Shown here: positions 1 through 10,534 of the stretch, one piece after another
Position numbering within the stretch: position 1 is the stretch's first letter
Layout of the letters: each line of letters begins with the position of its first letter
Assembly (NCBI GenBank): GCA_902702965.1
Contig: CACRXP010000195.1
Location: 207,105 to 271,104 of the forward strand
Source of the DNA: Spirometra erinaceieuropaei
Taxonomy: Eukaryota; Platyhelminthes; Cestoda; Diphyllobothriidea; Diphyllobothriidae
DNA: 64,000 nt
Reading direction: 5' to 3'
Position numbers and translations under genes: made by a program
The notes under the pieces: generated by a model
Database searches by the model: none
What the model was told of the DNA's origin: nothing
Seen by the model: the letters and a program-made list of their open reading frames with translations, nothing else

Positions 1-178
1 TGGATGAACTTTAAGAGGGCTGCAGTCTGCCAGTGTACGAGGTCTAGCAGGATATATGTGGACTTCGCAGCTTCAGTCCACCAGAGAACAGGACTACCTC
101 AGCCGTGCTTATTTTTCAAACCTTCATCAAGAGTTTTAGCCGTGTGAACCTAAACAGTGTTCGCTTTCCCTGTTTTAG

Positions 179-268
179 AGTCGTCCAGAGAGTCTCCAAA
201 GTCAGTCACTGCCGTCCAAAAATCAACCCCCGTTCCTCAACCGAAACCAGCCAGTTCTTCATCCAGTG
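179..268 (+). CDS. Internal exon of unidentified host gene (Ser/Pro-rich)
   Basis: A polypyrimidine tract and TTTTAG acceptor end at 178. The 90-bp exon encodes a Ser/Pro/Lys-rich stretch (ESPKSVTAVQKSTPVPQPK, then a serine run). The best donor is G|GCAAGT after 268, a GC-type donor; a GT donor fits less well. The exon begins with two bases completing a codon and ends after the first base of the next, so it is a symmetrical phase-1 exon, the same phase as the exon at 1074-1169. That phase agreement is the main support. Upstream exons lie outside the window or were not found in 1-178. Sequence of this kind suggests a disordered linker; no domain was recognised. Confidence 0.55.
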
Positions 269-1073
269 GCAAGTCTTTGTCTGATTATCTCCAACCTCCC
301 CTCAAATCTGGTTGGACCTCGGCCGACACGCCGATCACAATGGCTCATTGCATGCGTTAGCCTGACTGTGCCTAGTTTGTCTGAGTTCGTAATGGTTTCT
401 GCTCGGACGTGGGACATGCCTTGGCCGGCGGCCCACACCACATCGGCCAGCGCACATAATTCTAACAGTAAACTAGCAGAATCAAACACGTCACGGACTC
501 GTGAGAGATTAGACAGGACAGGACAAAGTGGAGTCAGTAAAGTTGGGATCCAGCTCTTGATTTACTGCCTACAAGCTACCAGACACGATGACAGTCGTGG
601 CATACTGGCGTTTGACAGGGACCCCCTAAATTGACTCATTAATGTGGCCTTTATGCCACTCTCGCTTATGCGAATGCGAGACCCCTCGGAATATAGCTAG
701 AGTGTTAGGAAACAGTTTATGTGTGGCACGCGTAGACAGGCTGCTTAGACTTGCCAGCCACCGCGTCTAAGGCTGTTCCTGCTCGTAGTCGAACCATTTC
801 TCTAACTTTTCTATCAGACAACAGCTTTCTGCGTTTCTCGGCGCATTTTATCCACAGTTTTTGCTGCTGGTCAAGAAGATTAAACAGTCAAGGTCGGTGT
901 GTCAGACCTACTCCTAACTTACTGATCTGGACCCACCTCGTAACCTTGTTTGCCGTTTACGCGTTCCTATTCGGTATGCAGCCACGGCTACGTCTTTGTT
1001 GTAATGAATGTGCAGGAGGGCACGAACCCGAACCAGCCGTCTTATTGTCTGATCCTGTCTTCCTTATTTACAG

Positions 1074-1169
1074 ATCCACCGAAGACGCCGTCCAAAGCTC
1101 GATCGGTAGCCAACCCACCAAGTGCAGCTGCGGTTCAAACACCCAAGAAAAATGATGCATCCGCTACGG
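1074..1169 (+). CDS. Internal exon of the same host gene
   Basis: The exon is bounded by a pyrimidine-rich TTATTTACAG acceptor (ending 1073) and a consensus GG|GTAAGT donor (intron starts 1170). It is 96 bp long, symmetrical phase 1, and encodes a Lys/Pro/Ala-rich stretch (PPKTPSKARSVANPPSAAA, then VQTPKKNDAS). Composition and phase match the exon at 179-268, and its trailing G plus the leading GG of the exon at 2445 make a glycine codon in frame. The flanking introns are 805 and 1275 bp. The protein region is predicted to be disordered and basic. Function unknown. Confidence 0.7.
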
Positions 1170-2444
1170 GTAAGTGCTACCTACGTTTATTGATTTCGTT
1201 TCGCGTAGAATGCCTGTTGATTGGAGAGTTCCAGAGGAAAGCCGCTCAGGGATGCATGCACTTTGGTTGCGCGACAGGTCATGTCTGGCCGTCGAACATT
1301 CCCAAGGGCTGATTACCACCCTTATAGTGTTATCCACTTGACTTATTTCTCAGGCTATGCCTGCCTATAGATCAGTTCCATTGTGTTATCCCATTTTTAT
1401 TAAATGTTTAATTGAGTGTTGCCGCAATACCTATTAGTATCTGGACTGTCGACGCAGTTCTGGACCTTTTCGATAATCACTTATTTCAGTGGTCAGTACA
1501 TTTTCGGCTTTGAGTGCTTTCCCCCTATGATCAGTATTGCCATCGCACGCTCATCTTATTCGAGCACAACACAACTTCAGACAAACCCCTGGTCTTTAGG
1601 GCCAGCTACTAATTAAAAACAATATGCCATCTTGGTGAACCATTAAAAGGACTTCTGCACCCCGGTCCTGTCCCCATTTCCGAAATGTACGTCTCACAGT
1701 GTACTGTTGGTTTTGGTTGACGGTACGATCACTTTGTTAGGATTTCTCCAACCCGCAAACGTCTCCACGCTCACCTTAATGTTGTTGGACAGGAAACGAT
1801 CACTGGGGATCATTCTGAGTCTAGGTAGCTTCCAAACACACGGAAACATTGTCCTTGGCTCAACCACACAGATGTGGGTTTTGTGAATTGCTTACCCGGC
1901 TCTGATCAATCCTAACCGAAGGGTGTGGGACACGGATCTTGGAGTGCTTTAGCAATTGTCGATTGCGTGACGCGACTTAGTGAAAGGATGGTTTTCCGCC
2001 TTTCAAGGCACACACACCGCGTTAATGCCTTAAGCCTGTCAGGAATCGGTCTACAAAGTGACATACCGAAATCCGGCGACTTACTAAATTTATTAAGTAT
2101 TGAACTTTGTTTACCCTTACCGTCGAATTCAACAGGGCTTTTAGAATTTGTAAAGCAAAGCTAGACTCCCCCTTTTAGGTATGCGAGACCCAAATCAACG
2201 TCCAATCCGATTAATTTGCATCAGTAGCCTCGATCAGACTTTTTAGTCGAATAGAAGAAAGTCTTTGTCTAGTTCCGAATAGTTCCGTTCTCCCCACAGT
2301 TTCGCGCGCAGCCACCTGCCTAGTTCCATCATAGCAGTTCAGTTGTTCATTCCAGAGGCTCGGCTTGTTGCTGTAACTGGTCCCTTTTTGAACTTCCAAA
2401 TATGACTTCCCTGAACGAGGGTTAATTTCTTTTCTACATCATAG

Positions 2445-2953
2445 GGCGTCCATCAACATCTACAGACATTGCTACACTGCCGCCGAAGGGGAAGCAAACG
2501 GCGTCTACACCATCATCCTATTTGGAACACTTACGCATGACCATCGATTCGGTGGTCGCAGGACTAGACGACTACAGCGCCTCTCTCTACACCACTAACG
2601 ACTACGTCATCGAGCCTCCGCGCGCCTCGGTGACCGAGGTCACCGTTAGAGAATTCGGGGAGTTCGAAGCAGCCATGAAGCAAGACAAGAGCAGAAGATC
2701 CAGCAAGAGGCCGCCACCGCCGGTGGATGTTGACGAAGACGGTGACGCGTCCCCCGCAGACCTTTTTTCGCAGAGCCAAGAGGTTTCTGGCGAAGCTATG
2801 CGACGGAAAAAGAAGTCAAAAACCAGGCGTTCCTCCAACTTTGAAGAGGAGTTTCCGTCTGTAGCCGATGAAACTATTGTCGAGGAGGATAGCAGTATCA
2901 TCCCCAAAGTTCACAAAAAACACGCCAAACACCGTCACAATCACCACGAATAA
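2445..2953 (+). CDS. Terminal coding exon of unidentified host gene
   Basis: The acceptor is CATCATAG ending at 2444. The reading frame runs from GG(2445-2446)/CGT to a TAA at 2951-2953, about 168 codons. After a Thr/Ser/Pro stretch it has a more structured part (SSYLEHLRMTIDSVVAGLDDY and following), an acidic patch (DVDEDGD), a basic cluster (RRKKKSKTRR) that could be a nuclear-localisation signal, a second acidic patch (TIVEEDSS), and a His/Lys-rich end (HKKHAKHRHNHHE). Codon use is regular and there are no internal stops, unlike the transposon relics downstream. I do not recognise the family. The joined exon frame 179-268 / 1074-1169 / 2445-2953 is consistent throughout. A cDNA would settle the borders. 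Confidence 0.7.
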
Positions 2954-3269
2954 TATTCTTCAATTTTCCCAAAATCTGTAAATAATATGCATTTGTGTAC
3001 AGCTCCTCAGAGCCCCCTTTCCACTTTTGTCAAAGTAATATTGGCATAGCTTCTTTATTGTGCATGCTTGTGTGACTTTTAATATCCGACGACCACCGAG
3101 ATGAGCTCCGTCGGTCTTCATCTGTGCAGTTCAGGCTCTCGTCGCAAGCTTGTTGCATGTCAATGTTATGTTCGTTAAGTACAATGCTTGAAGTGTGAAC
3201 TAAACATCAAACTTCGATAAGTATTTTTCGTTCGTAGTCTGGCGTTGTTGGTGATTGGCAGTCCGACCG
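2954..3269 (+). other. 3' flank of the host gene
   Basis: AT-rich sequence after the stop codon. No canonical AATAAA hexamer was found; TAAATAATATG at about 2980 is the nearest AT-rich candidate. No coding signal seen. Confidence 0.4.
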
Positions 3270-3700
3270 TTGATCTCGACGATGTCTACCGTGTGCCCCT
3301 CAGTATGGTAGAAGCAGGGACGGCGACTTGCGCTACACCTACTACACTCCTTTGCCACCTGGGCCCGGTGTTAAGACAAAGTTAAAAAGACCGGAGGCGA
3401 GGGTGCAGGTGACGGGCGCTATGTGAGACCTCACTTAGGCGTGCCACTGCACCTGATCCGTGCACGGGGGACCAGGATTTCACACTGCAAAGGACAGGGG
3501 AGGGGGGGCAGTGGCCTGGATCCCAGCCGAGTGGGACTGCCATAAAGACCACATTGAGAGGAACTCATCACAGTCTGTCTACCAGTCGGCCACTCAACAT
3601 GCTAACACCGGGCTGACGACGATGTCTGAGTCAGACCATCAATTGGTAACCTCGCAATCCATGAGTTCTAACGCGCTGTGACGGTCTCAAGCGCGTCAGG
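3270..3700 (+). repeat. SINE-like dispersed repeat, copy 1 (with partial copy to 3930)
   Basis: Shares ordered blocks with the repeats at 5555-6090, 7640-7910, 21700-22140, 28040-28435, 54900-55340 and 61010-61640: GACGATGTC(T)ACCGTG, then GGTGTTAAGACA with AAAAAGACCGGAGGCGAG, then GTGGGACTGCCATAAAGACC, then a terminal GCGTCAGGCTGTTTATAGTG. A second partial copy lies at 3818-3930 (AGGATTTCACACAGCG, then CAGTCTACCAGTCGG). No open frame. Length, composition and copy number suggest a SINE or MITE. I could not identify a convincing Pol III A/B box pair or terminal inverted repeats, so the class is open. Confidence 0.6.
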
Positions 3701-3930
3701 CTGTTTATAGTGGGGAAAATGCACCGAGACAGTCGACTTCAGTCTCCGCCGTGCACCTGTCGGTCAGGAAAGGTGTTTAAGTAGGCTAAAAGCGGCCCAT
3801 CGACGCGCGCCACGCATGCCAGGATTTCACACAGCGATTAGCAGCTCGGACCCCACATGCACGAGAGTGCCACATCAAGAATAAGCCGTCGCAATCTGGC
3901 TCAGTCTACCAGTCGGTGCTGGTAACGACA

Positions 3931-5550
3931 TTGGGATCCGAGCTGTCTACACAGCTATCTCCGGCACGTCTGGAGTCCGAACTCTGTGCCTTCGTGCTGC
4001 ACCGTGAACTGATTGCCTAGGGTGGCCCTTCGGAGCTCAGGTGTTGCTTTGCGTTTGTAAGCGGTTCTTGTAAGCTTCAGCTCTGTTTTTGTTATTCACG
4101 ACCGGCTGTTTGCTGACTGTATAGCACTTTCGGCACCAACCTGGTCGCTTTCTGAGACCTCAGAGATATCGACATCGTCATAGAGTTACCCCTTTGCTCG
4201 TCCCTAGTAAGTAGTAGTAGCAGTAGCAATTCGACGGCTCAACCTTGATGGGTTACACCGTGCCTCAGCTTGAAAGAAATTCTAAACGGTATGTGGTAGG
4301 TATGTTCGTGACGCCTGGTCGCGGAGTGTCGGCGTCCCGCGCTTCTAGGGCCTACGTGCCTTGGGCTTAATAGCTGATTCGGGGGCGACGGATTGTGCGT
4401 GCCGGCTACCACAGCCCATTTGCTTTTTCCGCTATTGGTTTGTGGACAAAGAACTTGTTGGGTTCCTGAGTGGTCGGGTCATATACGGGCATTCTACCCT
4501 CGCTCATATTTGCTAATGCCGACTGATTAGGTTTAGGGATGGATTAAACCATTTAACGATTTTCGTAACAACATTTTCTACTTGTTGGAAGTGGAACAGA
4601 CCTGTTTGGCTATTGCGAGGTGACCATCAGCCCGGTGAAGGACACAGTTATGCATTCAAATGACCGCCTTCCAGTCCACAAATGGTAGTGCCTCATGATA
4701 CTGTAAAGCGCTTTGCAGTGTCTATACCGAGGATGGAAAACGATGAATCCACATTGTTTCAGGCTCACTGACTACTGTCTCTCCTTCAGTGGGCACTGGC
4801 AAAAAAATAAGAATTGGAAATTATATGGCTGAGCGCCTTGGTTGCCGCGACTTGTAGACTTTACTTGAGGCCTCACAGATACCTAGTTCGTCCTTGCTGA
4901 GCCTATCAAAGCTCTGCAACCTGAGTTATTATAAATAGCAAGGGCTCGCCAAGTTCAGCGTCGATCACTTTTTCACTTTTGTCTGCAGTAGTCCGTTTCC
5001 CTTGGATAGGCTGATAAGGCAGTGGCATATATGACGCTTCGTAGCTGCCTCCCTTTAACCTCAACATCGTTTTATGTCATGACTGTTGACCGCACCCGAC
5101 TGACGTTCATTCTGTTTGATGGCATCCAGTATGATTCAGTCATGTCTAATATTGCAGTATTTGCCTACATCCTGTTTTTTTTGACCTGAGGTAGCTCGCA
5201 GGACCGATGCAGTATTCGCGCATTCGGACGTCAAGGCGGTCTGTCTGGAATTTCTCGTCACATGTTCTATGACCAACGGGACGCCACGCTGATCTCCCAT
5301 GCACCTGATAGTTAACCAATAGATTTGGGACGACCTTAAGCAAGATCGGCCAACTTGGACGCTGCTGTAAGATCCAGCGCAGTAATTTTCGAAGTCAACC
5401 GAATTCAAGAGTCAAGGGAAAATTATGAGACATGAACTATTGCCGCCAATTTTTCCTTAATGCCATTTGACAACGCGGACTTTATTAACCCCCGAATGCA
5501 TCTCAAAATCCACTACAACGTCGGCATTATTGACCCATGCCCAATAGTTC
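3931..5550. other. No gene recognised
   Basis: About 1.6 kb with only short accidental frames. A short trinucleotide stretch (AGTAGTAGCAGTAGCA) occurs near 4210. No transposon protein motifs were seen on either strand. Confidence 0.5.
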
Positions 5551-5554
5551 GACC

Positions 5555-6095
5555 GTCGTTGCCGACGATGTCCACCGTGTGCTCCACGTCAAGGTGGAGC
5601 AGGAACGGTGATTTGCGTGTGAATTAATTTATAGTGGCAGTAGTCTCTTATAGCATCTACCCTCCTTTCTCCTCCCCCACATGGATCCGGTGTTAAGACA
5701 GAGTTAAAAAGACCGGAGGCGAGAGATGGCGCAGGTGGATGGCACGATCGAGCCCGCACCTCGGCGCTCCACTCCACACCCCCTGGTCCGCACATCAAAT
5801 GAATAGGATTTTATCCAGCAGCAAAAGTGTGACTGGCACGACCGGAGCCGCGCCTTGAGGAGGCGGGGGGACGTCACGCTTGGCTCGGATCCTACGGAGT
5901 GGGAGTGCCATAAAGGCCACATTAAGAAGGAGCCATTGCAGCCTGACCACCAGTCGCAAGCTCACAACACTAAGCTAGGGCTAGAGTCCTCGTCTGCGCA
6001 CACCACATGCACGACTCGGCCTCCAAAACACGCACACCGGGACTTAACACGCAAGGGGGATAGAACGCTGAGATCTCACATGCAGTAAAGGAGCC
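5555..6095 (+). repeat. SINE-like dispersed repeat, copy 2
   Basis: Carries the family blocks in order: GACGATGTCCACCGTG at about 5565, GGTGTTAAGACAGAGTTAAA at about 5690, GAGTGCCATAAAGGCCACAT at about 5900, and AAGGAGCCATTGCAGCCTGA. It is followed at 6003-6090 by an accessory block (CACATGCACGACTCGGCC, then CTGAGATCTCACATGC) that recurs at 28560-28660 and about 54690-54780. Non-coding. Confidence 0.65.
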
Positions 6096-6219
6096 ACACG
6101 GAGGAAGGAGCTGAAAAACGCACTTTTCACTTACATGAGAGGTGCCGGTGATGTGAGATTTTGAAGGGGTATGTGTGTGGTGCATGTGTTGGTGGGGTGC
6201 GGGAGGGAGTGGTGATGTG

Positions 6220-6620
6220 ATCGTGTCTATAGCACTTTCCGGAGGTTTTCATGAATTCGCGCGTGGCATAGTAGGCCCATATATTTAGTGAATGTGCGCA
6301 GGCGCTGACAGTGTAGGCGAATGGAACAAGTGTATGTTAGTGTTTCAGGCTCGCCAGTCTCCGCGCGATGGCAGTGTGGGCAGAGCAAGCCGGGAGCTGT
6401 AGGCTAGGCCAGCGTTGTAGTGGAGTGGTGATGATGCTATGGGCGGTGGGATGGCGTGGCATAGGTAAGATTTTCTGACTCGGCGATGAAAAGTTAGGGC
6501 GGGGATGAGCAGCTTGCTGCGGGACAGAGAGACCTTGGTCATCATTACAAATAACTCTGCGTTTAGAGTGAGTGGTTAGATCTAACCCTACCTCTAACAA
6601 CTAGTCACGACCCCATCCCT
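6220..6620 (-). pseudogene. C-terminal C2H2-finger relic of an APE-type non-LTR retroelement
   Basis: Read on the minus strand, 6420 to 6235 gives CHRAETGEPETLTYTC, then CQRLRTFTKYMGLLCH and ARIHENL. This is the decayed zinc-finger tail (consensus-like CxxC-F-MGLLGH-RIH) that ends the APE-type element whose bodies lie at 22340-25990 and 57380-60990. One finger cysteine pair is damaged. No RT or endonuclease part remains, so this is a 5'-truncated 3' end, as expected from incomplete target-primed reverse transcription. Confidence 0.6.
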
Positions 6621-6839
6621 CATTCCAGAGGGCTACCAGTTGTAGTCCTCAGGACGATTTCGGAAAAAATATGTCTTCCAAACTACCTTAGCTAATTAAG
6701 TAGCAAGGTGATCCACGGATTTTCGGAGAGGACGGTTATAAGCCATCATAGCCAGAATGCATGCGACGCATTATGTCAATATCTCTACAGCTTTCTGGTC
6801 TAGTATGGTTCGCGAAGAAGGAGACTCGGTCGCTGGGAC

Positions 6840-7360
6840 AAGAGCCTTGTTCGCCTGACGTTTCGGATTCCTGCTCCAACTCATTGTCAGAGACAATAGC
6901 AGATACGGGTGGTTCATGCACAAGGTGCTGCAGTATTTATGGAATGCAGTCGCCATGCTACTCCATACCTATGAAAGGTCACAGCTCCCCCCTTCATCAA
7001 AAATTGTTGCACTCGGTGTGATGACTGTTTGATGACTGACATTCGCGTCGTTACTTGCTACAATTTCATCATGGGTGCTGGACGTTGGTGTGATGATTGC
7101 CCGACCATCTGACCCACCGACCCTGTCGTTGGGAACAGTGTTCACCTGTGCGCTCCTCGCGTGGCTAATTACTCCGCCTAGGCGAAGTATCAGCACCGAG
7201 TATGGAAGGAGGTCGTTGCACTTGTTAATAGGCTGTGATCCCGTGAACCATGACTCAAGCAGCTCGCAGCTCTCCAACGAGAATTTCGGCCTGGTTGAAT
7301 TTAAATGTGTGGACGGATCTCGTCAAATGAGGCGCAACTTGAGAGCTGGCATCATTTCTC
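6840..7360 (-). pseudogene. Penelope-like element 3' end (GIY-YIG tail), minus copy
   Basis: On the minus strand from 7360 the reading is SSQVAPHLTRSVHTFKFNQ and AEILVGELR, then after a frame change (about 7277) LLESWFTGSQPINKCNDLL and PYSVLILRLGGVISHA. This matches, in order, the C-terminal half of the GIY-YIG endonuclease of the Penelope-like copy at 26198-27169 (HIFKSQEAEIL, LLESWFSGPQSINKHTDL, PYSVLRFSLGRRISH). The element's non-coding tail follows (GCCTGACGTTTCGGATTC at about 6853 on the plus strand). It is truncated upstream and frameshifted. Confidence 0.75.
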
Positions 7361-7515
7361 CATACTCTGTGCTGAGGCTTCGCCCAGGCGAAGTAATCAG
7401 CCATGCGGTGGCATGGCGACTGCATCCCATAAATACTGCAACCCCTTGTGCATGAACCACTTCTATCTGCTATTGTCTCCGATGATGGGTTCGAGCAGGA
7501 ATCCGACACAACCCA
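7361..7515 (+). pseudogene. Penelope-like element 3' end, plus copy (head to head)
   Basis: The plus strand reads PYSVLRLRPGEVISHA at 7360-7410, then the same non-coding tail in opposite orientation (CTATTGTCTCCGATGATGGG, TTCGAGCAGGAATCCGA) ending about 7515. It abuts the minus-strand copy with no visible spacer. Only the end of the coding region and the tail remain. Confidence 0.65.
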
Positions 7516-7639
7516 GCGATCGTGTCTCCTTCTTCGCGACTGCTTCCTGAGACTCGTCTCTTTGCTTTTTCTAGCAATAGTCTGGTTCGTTTGGAGTGGG
7601 GATCCAGCACTTGTCTGACATTCGTATATGGAGGCCATT

Positions 7640-7910
7640 AAGCCACTTCATCACTGTGCCCAGCTTGGAAGAAGGAGAGAGCACAGGTGGGCGGCGCGGC
7701 CGGAGTCGCCCCTAGGCGTGCCGCCACACCCGGTTCGGATCCCATGGAGTGGAAATGTCATTAAGGTCACATTGAGAAGGAGCCATTGCAGCCTGACTCC
7801 TAGACCACCAGGCGGCCACCCGACACACCTAGCTGACTGCGAAACCCAGGTTGTCCCGTCTGTTGGCAACCTTTAAATCCACAGCTTTTAACGCACCGTG
7901 ATACCCAGTT
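7640..7910 (+). repeat. SINE-like dispersed repeat, copy 3 (5' truncated)
   Basis: Contains GAGTCGCCCCTAGGCGTGCC at about 7703, GTCATTAAGGTCACATTGAG at about 7757, AAGGAGCCATTGCAGCCTGA and CTCCTAGACCACCA, close to the copy at 28200-28350. The leading block seen in copies 1 and 2 is missing. Confidence 0.65.
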
Positions 7911-8126
7911 TAATCCACAGTCGACGGAACTCCGGCTTAACACTCACTTGGCGCTAGGAAGGAGCGAATGGTACCGGTCCATCTCGAAAATCTACGCGTT
8001 AATTGCTTGGCATAATCCTTCGAACACGCTTTGGCCTAGCAGGATACACCAACAATCGTGACTTTGTTGGTCGTCAGGTGAGCGCGATTTCCTTCCGAAA
8101 CTGATGTCAGTCCATTTTGCCTTCTT

Positions 8127-9770
8127 TTAATTAATGCGGTCTTTCGGGCACATTCCTCTGGAGAAGTTACAAACCTCTCTTATAGGAAAGATTCGTGCGG
8201 AGTGGAGGCAAGCATGTATGTGGCCCGCATGGACGACAAAATTTATCGCGCAAATAATGAGTGCGCGCTAGTCTGCGGGCACCTTAACTGCCTTACCAAC
8301 AAAGTACGATGGGAATGGGAAGCAGAAGGTGACAGCCATGCTATACGGACATGCTTCATGTGAAATCGATTACTGTGCCTCCAGCAAAGTAGCAGATCTC
8401 ATCGCTTTTGGTTTTTCCACTTGCCGGGTATTTATGCGGGAGCCACATTTGTAGGCCTAATTGTAACGTGGCCTCCTGACCGGCTTGGCATGATTTGTCC
8501 AATCACCGCGTTGGACAGGTGTTACACCGGAGAATCAATTCGATCATTTATTGATTTTCCACAGCCAACACTGGCCCCTAATCTCTCGTGTTTTCATTAT
8601 TTGCCTGGCTTTTACTTGTTGGCGCAGACCCCTGATTAATGCCAAAGCGCACTCTCCGCTATAAGTTCGAATCGGCCCCCCTTACGGAATAAAACCGTTC
8701 TCCTTGCGTCATTTGTCTGATTTTGCCCCTTAGAATCGTACATGTGTGCCACATTCTAGTATGGCTATTAACCCTGGTTGTAGGCTTCAGATTAGTCACC
8801 GGGTTGCGGTCCCTATAAATGTTCCATACTAAGACATCACTGCGCACTCGACATTGCATTACATGCAAATGACTGAGAGCAGATGAATGGTTGCAGGTCA
8901 ATGCATCGGGGACCAGGTGACGTTGTTCAACAGGAGGAGTCTGTGTGATGAAGTTGAGTAACCCTGTGCTGCTTCGGGCTCCGAATCAGATAATGTTGCC
9001 GGTGTAACAGTGGCGGATGGCCAAAACCTTCACGGGCTGAAGTAGACTTTCAGCATTCACTTTCGCGAGGACCTCGGATTCCTGGCCGACTCCATTGGTA
9101 TCCATCTCTCCCTTCGAATGTCGCTATTATTTATGGATTCCCATCGTCCTCGCCTATTTAAGGTGTCAACTCCAGCGGTTTCTGGGACATGGGGAACTTC
9201 ACCCACCGGTTCCTCCTGAACTGCTCTAAAGTTATACTGTCACTGACGCACCTTATCGCAGCAACCAAAGTTTCGCCCGAGTTCTTCTCAAATACCCTCG
9301 CTGATTTTGACGAGATATTGGCAGCTTTGGCCGACGTCCTACTGACCCACTCTGCTCCCGACTCACGTATATCTCTTATGACTAGCGCCTGCAACGTTGC
9401 AGTCGACGCGGTCCTCCAATAACTCGCAGGTCAAACTCAATCTCCAGCCTTCACTTTCCGAGTGTTGCCCCCTGAGTAATAATACCAAAACTCATAGACT
9501 GGAGTATCTGATCGCCTGCTTGTTCGTGAATCACTTCTGATACTATCTCAAGGGTAGGGTTTATACCATCTCCAAGAACTACAGGTCCCTCTCCTTTGCT
9601 TTACAGTACCAACCAGACAAATGAAACCTAAGAAAGATCCCCCAGCTGACTCAATGTCTCAGTTCACGTCCGATGTACGTCACGCCTGCGAATCGCAGAA
9701 AGAGATGGTTGACGCGCTGTACAGACCAACAATTGCAGAAGTTTGGCACTATGCTCTCAATTCTGGGAAA
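8127..9770 (+). mobile_element. Ty3/gypsy relic (RT end and RNase H)
   Basis: Two parts. 8127-9040 is a diverged copy of 28683-29550 (both open with TTAATGCGGTCTTT and share GCATGTATGTGGCCCGCATG-like blocks). 9040-9480 is recognisable pol: frames give LGFLADSIGIHLSLR, then NFTHRFLLNCSKVILSLTHL, AALADVLLTHSAPDSRISL and NVAVDAVLQ, the RT thumb to RNase H boundary of gypsy elements (NFYRRFL, then TLL.HP.PDA..SL, then AVGAVLQQ). 9560-9760 continues into RNase H (TGPSPLLYSTNQTNET-type reading, SQFTSDVRHACESQKEMVDA). Frameshifts and stops are frequent. No intact LTR was identified. Non-functional. Confidence 0.7.
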
Positions 9771-10530
9771 ATTATTAGACAGGAGTAGTTCTGATTCCCC
9801 TCTCAATAATGCAAACGTGTTCACTCACTAGTTCACCTGGTTGCCAGTGAATCAAGTAATAGACAAAAAAGTGACTACAACTTCTCGTTGAAAAATGCTC
9901 CTTGATCTGCACGACTAGTCGGTGTTGCGGTTAATCTCCTTTACTCATTCCGACCCAGCTATAAAATAACAGATGCCAAGCGTCTGTCTTCCCGTAGCAA
10001 ATATCAGTCCGTTCTAGTTAAGTTGTTTTAACCAATCGATTTTAATTCAACCTTTGTCCACCGAGATCGTGTTTCTGGGTATCTGTAAAATGCGACATTT
10101 TCCCTTGGTCATGATCTCACCCCTATGGAGCTTAGAATTGGGTTCCCATTATCGCATAAACACTTGTCTTCTCAGTCGAATGCGCACCAATTCGGTCGTA
10201 ATACAAGTAACTGTGAGAACTCCGTTAATCATACTCCTGTGAAATCCAGTTCACATCACCCTCTTACTCATAAACCTCCCTCCTACTTAGGCCATTTGGC
10301 GCCTTCGACTGTCTACGAATTAGCAACAGCCCCAGGTTTTGCCCCTAATTCGGCTGATAACCCTCACAGAACGCACGAAAATCCGTCTACATCATCTAGA
10401 CCGACAGCCTTCCCACTTCGGCGGGGGCCTCGAGTTCTCCATTTAAGTCGCCCGTTGCATGACATCAGAATGATGTGATCCAAAAAGCTGAATCCGGCTG
10501 CTTGAAATATCTACCAGACATAAGGTTTTG
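9771..10530. other. No gene recognised
   Basis: Short frames only, including one Ser/Pro-rich frame at 10125-10478 with no recognisable domain. It could be the 5' part of the CR1-like element that follows, but no endonuclease motif was seen. Confidence 0.4.
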
Positions 10531-10534
10531 CACT

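Noticed and set aside
750..1160. 134-codon frame overlapping the exon at 1074-1169
   Set aside because: It runs through the intron and reads the exon in another frame; splice borders and exon phase support the other frame.
2564..2907. Minus-strand frames over the terminal host exon
   Set aside because: Shadows of the plus-strand exon, made of complement codons of its Lys/Glu/Asp runs.
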